A model generated the notes under the pieces. That model was not told the DNA's origin. It saw nothing but the letters and a program-made list of their open reading frames with translations, and did no database searches. From contig JBBHKE010001630.1 of assembly GCA_037447655.1 (NCBI GenBank), forward strand, positions 64,001 to 128,000: a DNA stretch of 64,000 nucleotides. Direction: 5' to 3'. The position numbers were made by a program, and so were the translations under genes. The stretch's first letter is position 1. Every line of letters begins with the position of its first letter. This document shows, in pieces, positions 1-8,674 of the stretch. Source of the DNA: Zygnema cylindricum. Lineage: Eukaryota; Streptophyta; Zygnematophyceae; Zygnematales; Zygnemataceae.

Positions 1-454
1 TCTGCCAAACCGTTGTGGTTTCGTCAATCAAATCTATCCGAAAGGGGGTTCCTTTTTAGATTCCGACATCTATGTCGGACCATGAGAAAACTTGAGTGTT
101 TCTAGCCAAGAGTTCTGTTAGCTGTTCTTTCTGCTGAGGGTCCAGCTGCTCCCCCAAAGTCCAGTCCATTTTTCTCGGCTCAACCGCAGCCCAAGCTTCC
201 GGTGGTCTTCCCCAGAGGTTGATGTCGAATTCTAGCCCAACGTGTGGATCTGCCTCTATTCCTCCGGATAATACTTTACTGCTGACAACTTCCGCTAAGC
301 TATCTCCTTCTGAGCTCCTGTTCCCCCCCGCTGAAGTAACTCTCGGGTGTTGATTTTTTCTCTTTTCTCTTCTCTTTTCTCTCCCCCCTTCAAGCTGCAA
401 AGTTGCTTGCATGGACAGTAACTGTGGAGCTTGAAGGTAATGTCTGCGTGAATC

Positions 455-1432
455 TGCAGCGTGGAGACTGGAATAGGCAAGAGCATGTTTTACAACCCAT
501 GTAATGGCATTTAAATCCATGCTTTGCCCTATGAGGCTGCACCGCTGTATATATGAAATACCTGGTGCCGCCGTGGTTTCAGGATGAAATCCCATTGCCT
601 GTTCTCGTTCCGATATTGTTGGTGCTGTCCAAAGTCGTTCCTTGCTGTCAAAAATCATTTCTGCTGCCCCTTTCCGATAGGCGTGACTGTGAGGAAAAGA
701 TACCAACGTGGGGAGTCTCGGAATGGGAACCGGGATATTGTACTGGAAGAAGTGTGCGATCGGTTTGTTGGGGTGTGCTATTCTCTCTTTTCCAAGGATC
801 TGCTGCACTGAAATCTGGGGGTCGGGGGTCTGTGTCTCCAATAATTATCGAAGGACTGGAAGAGGGATCATATTGGTCCAATATGCCCGGAGTCTGTGCG
901 CTCCAGATCCCATTTGAGTAGCGTCAAAAACCAAGGGAGCTCCCGGAATACGGTTAACCTGATTCCAACTTTTCTGCAACCTGCATTCGTTTATCATCCC
1001 CCGGGTGGACATTCTCCAGAATGTACCCCACAGGTGTGTCTTGGAGCTGCTGAATCCACGATATCAATGTAATCATTTGATAGAAGGTTCCACTTCGGTG
1101 GTCCTGATACCCTCTTCCTTGTCGTGCTAGGGAGTATCCTTGACAAGGCCATCCCGCCACAACAAGATCTACTCTTCCCAGAACAGCTAAATGAGGTGCC
1201 ATTATATTATCCACATTCTGGGGAAGACTCTAGTGAGCTTTCGAAATGGAAAACACTGGAAGCTGTTGAGGATATAAGCGGTGTAGTTGATGTAGGCGGT
1301 GTTCGCTGACAGCTCGCGCTTCCGGTGAAATTTCCACTGCTGTGTATGACTCCACTCGATACGCTGCCTTTAAAACTGCCTCCAAATCAGAACTGATTCC
1401 TGAAAATAAAGATAAAATCCGAAGTCCGCAGT
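455..1432 (-). pseudogene. Cytosine-5 DNA methyltransferase domain, gypsy copy 1
   Basis: The family transfers a methyl group from S-adenosylmethionine to C5 of cytosine in DNA. On the minus strand I see motif I as LSLFSGI (SAM binding), an acidic TAVEIS (motif II), the catalytic motif IV as GWPCQGYS, motif VI as ILENVHP, a motif IX-like TISEREQAMGFHPETT and a motif X-like SMDLNAITWVVKHAL. The SEREQ-MGF signature and the order of motifs resemble the DNMT3/DRM branch more than DNMT1, but that assignment needs a tree. The catalytic Cys and ENV are kept, while the frame is broken by an in-frame TAG between motifs II and IV and by indels between motifs VI and VIII. It is flanked by protease upstream and RT linker downstream, so it belongs to the retroelement and is not a host gene. 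Confidence 0.85.
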
Positions 1433-1631
1433 GTGGGACTGTCAATGACACCACTTGTCGATTGAAGTCCTCGCTCCCAGTCTTGGTTTTGAAAACATCT
1501 GACTGGATCGTCAAATCTGTTTTCGGTAATAGTAAGGCCGAGAATGTTTGATCCACTCCCTGCCGGAGTTTCCCCACCTGCAATAATCTGTCTGCGTATT
1601 CTCTCTCCCACCGCTTCGAAATCGGGAATTG

Positions 1632-1634
1632 CTA
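1632..1634 (-). promoter_or_regulatory. TAG codon at protease/DNMT boundary, copy 1
   Basis: On the minus strand the protease frame ends in GAC ATT TAG CAA TTC and the same frame runs on into the DNMT. Copy 2 has TAG CAA TTC at the equivalent site (8672-8680). The six bases after the stop match five of six positions of the tobamovirus readthrough context CARYYA. Recoding is a hypothesis; an inherited nonsense mutation would look the same with two copies. Confidence 0.4.
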
Positions 1635-2160
1635 AATGTCTTCGGCAATATCTGTGGAACTGTCAAACAGCTCCGCCGGAGAGGTGGTAGAATACACGAG
1701 GTAACAGCCAGACACCGGAACATTAGTCTTTCCCCGGTTCCATAAATCCAAAGGAACCACAACTTTGGTTCCTTCGGGATTTCCTGGGTCACGAACTGTA
1801 CATTGCTCCTTCCAAACACTCAAACTCATATTCATGCGGGTCCAAGGTACCATTCCCAACAGAATTTCAAACTGATTCCCTTCTACCACTAAGAAAGAAA
1901 GTCCAATTTTCACCTTCTGTCCCGCATCATCTCAGAATTCAATGTCCATGGCTTTGATGATCCTATGGACTGGCTGATTGCCGCTGCTGACTGTGCTCAA
2001 GCAGATGTTACTCGGGCAGATCTGGGGTCTAAGTTCTTCCGGCATTTTCTGCAATGCAGAAGTAGTGATGAGGTTGGGAAGGGCTCCGGTATCCATCACA
2101 GCGTCCTGATATCCGCCGTACCCGTTCAGTTTGAAATTCCCGGTCCGGTTTAGTAAGATG
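1635..2160 (-). pseudogene. Retropepsin-like protease, gypsy copy 1
   Basis: Minus-strand reading gives the aspartic protease of the gypsy element, which would cleave the Gag-Pol polyprotein. The active site reads DAVMDTGALPNLIT, with the canonical Asp-Thr-Gly triad, followed by a flap-containing region and the second hydrophobic signature FEILLGM about 90 residues later. A stop appears within MDIEF*DDAG and an indel lies ahead of the active site, so the frame is not open. The region ends at the TAG codon at 1634-1632, which sits at the same place in copy 2. Compare copy 2, where the active-site Thr is Ile. Confidence 0.75.
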
Positions 2161-2190
2161 CCACGGACAAAGTTTTGTAGTCCCTATGTC

Positions 2191-3542
2191 AAGCTTGAGT
2201 GCTTTTCAGGCACACTTCTATATTACCGAGGATTTCCGTACCCTTCCAACCAGTACTATTCTCAGATTTCGGAGAAGCCCGCACAACCTGCTGGAAGGAT
2301 TGAAGTATTTCCTCTACTGAACCAGATGCACTTTGTTTCGTGCCTAACGGAGGCTGGATGACGAAGTTCTACCGTCTGAAAGATCGTAGTTCCGTCACAT
2401 AGTAATAGTTTCCACCAGCCCTAGTGGAGGGTACATTGTGGATTGCCACGTAGACTTCATGACTGTAATCTAGATTTTGCTGTTAGCTGTGTGTAGCAAT
2501 TCAGTTCAGATTCAGCTGACCAGTAGTTAATTAATTACATTAAGTCAAAGCTTGGCACTACCGTGTCTTTTTAGTACTTTGTCTTAAAAATTGTGGAAGA
2601 AATAATAACTTCCGGCCGCGGATCTAGCCGTGGTCAGAGTTCCAACTTTTTGCCCCAAAGTAGTACACATTATTTTGTCTTATGTCAGTTTGTTTGCCGT
2701 GGCTGGTCGCTTATTGGCTAATAGCGTAGGTTTGACTTTTCGACCTGATTTTGGACAAACTTTGATGTATAAGGCGCTTGGGGCTGAAGGAGACACGTTG
2801 CTCTTCAGTACTCTCTCCTGTGAAAACCCTCAGAAAATCCAACAAACTTTCTTTTGGAAGAATCTTTGTTTTGTTTGACTCTATTGCCATCTTTGTTTTG
2901 GGATCTGTCCATTTTGGGAATCATAGTTCGGGCTGGTAGTTGGCACTATAGTCCCTTTGGGTGATTTTTTGATCTTTCGCTGCTTGAAACTGAGAAGAGT
3001 CCGGTCGGTTCCGAACTGCGGACACCAAGGGTTGAAGGAGTACCATACTTATTTACACTACCATCGGGAGAGATTTCACCCTTGTCTCTTTGTTCTCGTA
3101 AATTGCCGGGGTATGTTAAGCTTGCTTCGCCATCGTTTATATTTTCCATCTTATATTTTATTTCTGTGGTCAAGGTGATATTGTTAAATCTGAAACAGCC
3201 ATTCCTATTTATTTTCTATGTGTCCACGTGGTAGGGCATTTGTGTATTCGCTTGTAGTTTCTTTTGCTTTGGCGTGAACTCCCCGGAGTAAACTACCTAT
3301 TCCTTGTATCGAAACAGTGGGTTTTGAGGGAACAAATGCTGTAGACATCCCGTGAATAAGTACAGTACTGAAAAGCCACCTGTCTCCTTCGGATTAGAGG
3401 GGATAGGAGTTTTTCACTTTATAAGCCCACCCGGCGCAATCGAGTTTAGTTTACTTTCGTTTCTTCTTCTTTCAAGAACTTTGTCATCATGGGGAGAGGC
3501 GAAGTCCAAGATAGGAATCTCTACGGTGCCCGGCCATAATAA
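2191..3542. other. Unassigned stretch between the two head-to-head gypsy copies
   Basis: No protein family is recognisable here. The part next to copy 1 (about 2200-2345) can be read on the minus strand as roughly 45 codons in frame upstream of the protease, so it may be element sequence absent from or diverged in copy 2. A TATA-like TTTATAAGC lies at 3419-3427, about 120 bases before the open Gag frame. It is a plausible U3/R position for copy 2, but I could not find a repeat of this region beyond 14416, so no LTR can be drawn. Confidence 0.4.
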
Positions 3543-6500
3543 CGGGCGAATCAAGAAGCGGTGGTCTCAGAAGAAGAGTCACAGGTTCCCGAAGAATCCG
3601 TCCCTTTCACCTCGCCTGCCAACATAGAGCAGTTTCTCCAGGGGATGATGCTTGAGCCTGTTAGGGTTGAAACTCCTCCAAAACCACCCAAACCACAAAC
3701 TTCGCCCCCATCTCCTCCTAGCCTCACTCTTGAACATTTTCCCTCCTTGGCAGAGGCCTCCAGAACCTTTGCTAAGGAAATAAAGGAGTCCAGAGCACAG
3801 GCTCAAGAAAGAAACCGAGTGTTACCCCGGGCCAGGCCAAAGAGGCAAGCTCAACGGGAGCCCCTTTTGGGTCCCCTTCCGGAGGTCGGGCTTCACACCA
3901 GATCAAAGATTCCCAGGGCCGAAATTCAGATTGAGCCTGCGGTTTTGACTGATCCCAACCGCCCTGGTCGAAAGGAACTCCTTTCTCTTCATGATCTTCA
4001 TGAACTGAAGGTGAAGCAGGAGTTGGTGCAGAGAGTGGCTCTGTCGGATCGACCCCGGGTGGTTAAACCAGTGGGAGGGGTGGTGGAAATTCTAAGCAGC
4101 TCTTCAGAGAGTGGTTCCTCACAGTCCTTGCAGGAAAGGCCTAAGAGGGCTCCTCCTTCTGGCCCTCCTCCATCTTTTTCCCAAGACACTGCAGCAAGCT
4201 GACCCTCCCGGGGGCGCCATGCTTTGAGGTCTCATAGGGGAGCAAGTGGCAGCGAGAGAGGGGTTCTAGAGCCGGTGAGGGGGAAGAAGTTTGACCACAA
4301 GGATAGTAAGGGTAGATTTGCTCCTCTTCCCAAGGAAGAACCTTCCCCAACGCCAGTGCCAATCTCCACTGAGAGATCTTCCCCTATGGCACCCCGTGTT
4401 CGCCCTGCCGGAGGGTTCAGGCGACCCAAACACACTGCCCCAGAGGTTCCGGAAACACAACTAGAGAAGTTGTCCGAGGGATTGTGGAGAGCCAGGCCTA
4501 CGGATCCAGAAATTTTAGGAGCAGGGATAGCTAATCTGACAGGAGTAGTGGAAAGGGCCAAGGAACTAGTGGGAATTTTGACATCCCAGGGCCAGGCTAC
4601 GGCGGGGGCTGGACTCGTCACCATAGATTGGGAGGCTTTGGAGGAAGAACGGAGAAAGTTGTGGGAGCAGGAATTGACTCATCCGGGAAGCTCGGCGGAG
4701 GTCAAGTGGGATCGTCAGTGGGCGGATTCCTCAAACACCAGTAGCGGAACCCCCGTCCGGAGCTCAACCCCAGGCTCCTTCCTCGGAGACTGGTTAGGAA
4801 CCTCCTCTTCAGCGGAAAGAGGGGGCAGACACGAGACCTAATATTGGGGGTTTGGGTGCAGATTCACTGTCTGAATTCGTAGCAGCTCCATGGGGAGAGC
4901 CTACTTTTGTTTCGGTGGAGGTCACTGAAGCTGTTGAGGCCTTAGTGGAGTTGCGACCCGACGAAAGAATTCAAATACCCTTGAGACCTTCTACTCCTCC
5001 TTCGCCTCCTCCCAGACTTTCCCCCGATCCTCCTCCTCCTCCTACCTTTCTCTCCCAGGATCCGGCAGCAAAACCCCGGACAATCCCATCTCCTCTCCCT
5101 CACCTTCCGTTTCCCTTACTGGAGGAGACCGTGGGTCACCAAGTCCTCTGAATTTACCCTACAAGTCATACGTCTATTCTCCCCCTCATCGGCGTTCCCC
5201 ATCCTCCAGCTTCGGAACTCCACCACCTGAAACTTCTCGTAGAGGGTCCGTGAAACAGACCCCTTTCCGGAGAGGAACTCCTTCTCCTCAGAACTGGCCT
5301 TCGTCGTCTTCTTCTCCATCCCTGCCCCGAGATCAACCTTTAAACAGAACTCGGATCCACATCCCTTCAGAGGAGGAAGTTCTTAGGGACGAAAGGTATT
5401 CCCCTGGATATCGAGGAGTGGTCGAAGGGGAGGGGGCCCTTCCTTCTGCGACACCAGGCCAGACAATTCTTCAGACGCGGCTACCATGTGCACCCAAGAG
5501 GCCAAGAGTTCTTCGCGAGAAGAATACCCTTCCTCCAGCCATCCTTTCAGGGGTTGGTACTTCCTCGGCGAGAGAAGTATCCCCACCACGCAGAGCAGCA
5601 CCTCCAGCCGGAGGAGAAGGCGGTCCTGGTCTCGAAGAAGAAGACAAAGGGGTCACTTCGCCGGCACAGTTCGTCAGTCCCACCGGCATTTCCTTTTCTC
5701 AGTTCACCCAATCAACGGAAGAGGAGAAAGAAGTGGGGGATATTCGAATATTTACAGGGGACAGCTCGGGGATCGCTTTCTCAGATTTCGAGTTGTTGTG
5801 GAAATCGTTCACCCAATCAGAACTCAATAAGTATTGGGGAGGAGCGGTGCCAGATGACTTCGAGACGACCCTCTTTCCTATGATGGTCAACTACCTCTCG
5901 GGAGGGGCGTTGGCAGACAATAAGGAGCGTCAACCTCTTTTGATGGCTCCTAGCATCAAGATATCTGATCCCACTCTTGATGCGGCCGTTCTTCAAGCAG
6001 AGGCTGACTTAGCTTCAGCGGCGGCCACCCCTGTGACAGCCACATTCACCGATGACATGAAACTGCAGGCCCAAGGAAGGGCCTATGTTAATCAGCTGCA
6101 AGCTATTCAGGCAGCTCGGGCGGCAACACGCATGGTTGCCAATCCCACCCCTTGTACCACTCTTCTCAATATCTGGCGACTCCTCTACACCGAGAGGAAC
6201 GAATCGGCCATCAAGGAATTCACGGAATTCCGATGTCTGTAGAGCGAGACACTCTAGACTCTCTTCAACCGTCTATCTAGCCTATGCCAGAAAACTAAGC
6301 TGTCGACCATTGATCTTCCTGCAATGGCCACAAAGTATTTCATTGCTGTCCGTAATTCCTTCGGACCGACAGGGCAGACTGCCTTGGATAACTGGATTGT
6401 AGGACATGCAATCCAAGACATAAATCCCTCGGCCAAGGACATATCCCTGGTGGCCATGAAGTTGTACGACCACTTTGTTCACAGTGAGGCTAGGGAAAAA

Positions 6501-7046
6501 GCCGTGACCGGCAAGGCAAGAGCAAATTTTACAGGATTCGATGGGGAGACTTGCTTAAGTGGGGAAGAACAAGCGGAACTCCAAGCTTTGCCTAAGCTTA
6601 AAGGGAAGCAAGCTGTGGACAGCGGGCCCGAACCTGCAATGGGGGCAGACGATCGGGTAATTCTGTACAATTGCCTAAATTGTCAACAACCAGGACATGG
6701 ATGGAAACGCTGCAGCAGGAAACTCAAACCGGAGCTAGCCCTCAAGCTAAAAGAATGGGAGGTAGAACGTTCAGAAAGGAGCAAGAAGCAGCATGAAGAA
6801 CGACTCAAAGGAGCTGGGGGGGGGAGAGAACACCGGTCACTAAAAACAATTACCGACCCACTCCACGGAGCGAAACTTCAAAAATGTCCCAGTCCCAACT
6901 ACGACAAATCAAACTGCCCAAGTTTGACGATGCTCAGATCTCCAACGAGATTCGGAGCAAGTATACCACCGAGGATCACAAATGCGAGGCTTGTGGTTTT
7001 ATGGGGCACAAGTAAGGGCAATGTTTCCGGAAGAACGGGATCCTGA
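3543..7046 (+). pseudogene. Gag polyprotein of gypsy copy 2
   Basis: A long, proline- and charge-rich Gag-like region, mostly in one frame (3543-4202, 4224-4841, 5250-6242, 6324-7046), with 4852-5151 in another frame. That points to a few indels and stops in a once continuous protein of about 1,100 codons, long for a gypsy Gag. No ATG begins the first block: the frame opens after a stop at 3540-3542 and the first ATG pair is near 3645. A CCHC zinc knuckle reads CLNCQQPGHGWKRC at 6672-6713, with perfect CX2CX4HX4C spacing, and would bind element RNA. The part before the knuckle (about 5800-6500) is the likely capsid, being the least low-complexity stretch, but I do not recognise a specific capsid family in it. 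Confidence 0.65.
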
Positions 7047-7864
7047 AGGAAATGATGCAATTTGCTCTGTTTACGGGAGGAGGAGAGACTGCCGTTAACC
7101 CTCTTCCCCTACAACTCCTTTACCCATGGGAGCGCCCAGTGTAGCCTACACCAGTGACAGTATAACAATTAACGACTACTCCAGCAAGACTTACATTGGA
7201 GATAATAATCCAACAACAGAGTCAGCAGTTGGCTGCCATGGCTGCAGAATTGGCTGCACTCCGTTTGGGGTCGACTTACCGGCCTGCTCCTCTTACGGCA
7301 GCGCAACGACTCCAAAGACAAAAGCAAGAGTTACTACAAAAGCTAGCGGAGCTTGAGCTTCAAAGCACATCGGGTGTTAATGACGATGATTTGATGGGCT
7401 GGGATTTGGAACCCCCAAATGCCCACCATGCAAACAGTTTCTTGCACGGAGCATGGAATGTTGGAGTGGGAGATGGTCGTAGACAACTCCGCTCCTCAAC
7501 CTCGGATCAAAGGAGAGACCGGCGGAAAATGGGCCAAAAGGACCACAACCGGAAGGCCACCGGGCCTTTGTCTTTCACGCCCAGGGCAGTCATTCTGAAC
7601 AGTGACATAGGCCTTGGGATCAAGCCCACTCAACCCCCTCCTCTTCCTCTTCAACCTAAATTGCCTCCCGGTTTCGAAAATTACAAGAAAGAGAAACTAC
7701 AGCAGAAAACAAAATCACTGGAAGAGGACAACCAAAGTACACAGGATTGGTTTGAGCGGTTTATGGCCGAACGCCCGAACGAAGATGCACCGAAAAATCC
7801 ACCAGTACCCGATTCCGGTTCTAAAACTGATGGCAACGAAGAGATAGAACCGAATCAGGAATAA
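6884..7864 (+). pseudogene. Second zinc-knuckle and coiled-coil region leading into Pol, gypsy copy 2
   Basis: This block is in the same frame as the protease and overlaps the end of the Gag frame. After an ATG at 6884 comes a basic segment and a second CCHC knuckle, CEACGFMGH then C, at 6983-7024. Spacing is again CX2CX4HX4C, but a TAA stop lies between the His and the last Cys. Further on, QQQSQQLAAMAAELAALRL and QRQKQELLQKLAELELQ (about 7205-7360) look like a Gln/Leu-rich coiled coil. The rest is charged and proline-rich without a known domain. The overlap with the Gag frame suggests that live copies use a frameshift or start a separate Pol ORF here. Stops at 7142, 7168 and 7862 are taken as decay. 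Confidence 0.55.
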
Positions 7865-8671
7865 GATTCGCCGACATCCTCCCCAAAAGCTCCGCTCCAT
7901 TCCTCTAAGCCTGCTGTTATGCTGGTCCGGCATTTGATGCCTTATGCCTTGACCCATGTCAAGACCCTTGCTTCCTCCCATAATCTGCCCGAAGAGATCC
8001 TCATTCAGGCCCTGGGAGAAGAGATTCATTCTGGGAAAGACAAAGTCGACAGGGTGACTCCACCCACGGCACCTTTTTCGGTATACTTGTCTTCAGATCC
8101 TAAGACCCCTATGGCGGATAGGGACTACAAAACTTTGTCCGTGGCACTCATTCTAAACAGGACCGGGAATTTCAAACTGAACGGGTACGGCGGGTATCAG
8201 GACGATGTGGTTGATATCGGAGCCCTTCCCAACCTCATCACTACTGCTGCATTGCAAAAAATGTCGGAAGAACTCAGACCCCAGATCTGCCCGAGTAACA
8301 TCTGCTTGAGCACAGTCAGCACCGGCAATTAGCCAGTGCATGGGATCATCAAAGCCATGGACATTGAATTCTCAGATGATGCGGGACAGAAGGTGAAAAT
8401 TGGACTTCCTTTCTTAGTTGTAGAAGGGAATCAGTTTGAAATTCTATTGGGAATGGCAACTTGGACCCGCATGAATATGAGTTTGAGTGTTTGGAAGGAG
8501 CAATGTACAGTTCGGGACCCAGGAAATCCCGAAGGAACCAAAGTAGTGGTTCCTTTGGATTTATGGAACCGGGGAAAGACCAATGTTCCGGTGTCTGGCT
8601 GTTACCCCGTGTATTCTACAACCTCTCCGGCGGAGCTGTTTGACAGTTCCACAGATATTGCCGAAGACATC
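7865..8671 (+). pseudogene. Retropepsin-like aspartic protease, gypsy copy 2
   Basis: It would process the element's polyprotein. The core starts near YKTLSVALILNRTGNF and the active site reads DDVVDIGALPNLIT at about 8206-8240. Copy 1 has DTG here, so the Thr of the Asp-Thr-Gly triad is Ile in this copy and the enzyme is probably inactive. The second signature FEILLGM follows at about 8435-8460. A TAG at 8330-8332 replaces a CAG that is intact in copy 1. The frame ends at the TAG at 8672-8674 shared with copy 1. A conserved C-terminal extension (YSTTSPAELFDSSTDIAEDI) follows the protease fold. Confidence 0.75.
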
Positions 8672-8674
8672 TAG
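8672..8674 (+). promoter_or_regulatory. TAG codon at protease/DNMT boundary, copy 2
   Basis: The codon order is GAC ATC TAG CAA TTC, with the DNMT continuing in the same frame. The stop and its downstream CAATTC are shared with copy 1 although the copies differ at several per cent of positions nearby, including the base just before the TAG. This is a candidate readthrough site that would make DNMT-RT-IN at lower dose than Gag-protease. Confidence 0.4.

Larger units (their letters stand above)
1..2190 (-). mobile_element. Ty3/gypsy element with captured DNA methyltransferase, copy 1 (partial, inverted)
   Basis: Read on the minus strand, this matches the plus-strand copy at about 8115-11500 from just upstream of the protease to the junction with reverse transcriptase. 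It runs off the left edge of the window at the start of RT. Order on the minus strand is protease (about 2160-1635), a TAG codon at 1634-1632, the DNMT (about 1432-455), then the linker to RT. It lacks the 1.2 kb solo LTR that interrupts copy 2, so it shows the uninterrupted arrangement. Several single-base indels and stops break the frame, for example a TAG at the position of a CGG Arg codon in copy 2 near 1226. Homology to copy 2 stops near 2190; whether this is the element's true break or a deletion cannot be seen. Confidence 0.85.

Noticed and set aside
2191-3542. A 5' LTR of gypsy copy 2
   Set aside because: No direct repeat of this region was found after 14416, and no convincing primer site precedes Gag; position alone is not enough.
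8330-8332. TAG within the protease of gypsy copy 2 as a second recoding stop
   Set aside because: Copy 1 has CAG at this position, so it is an ordinary point mutation.
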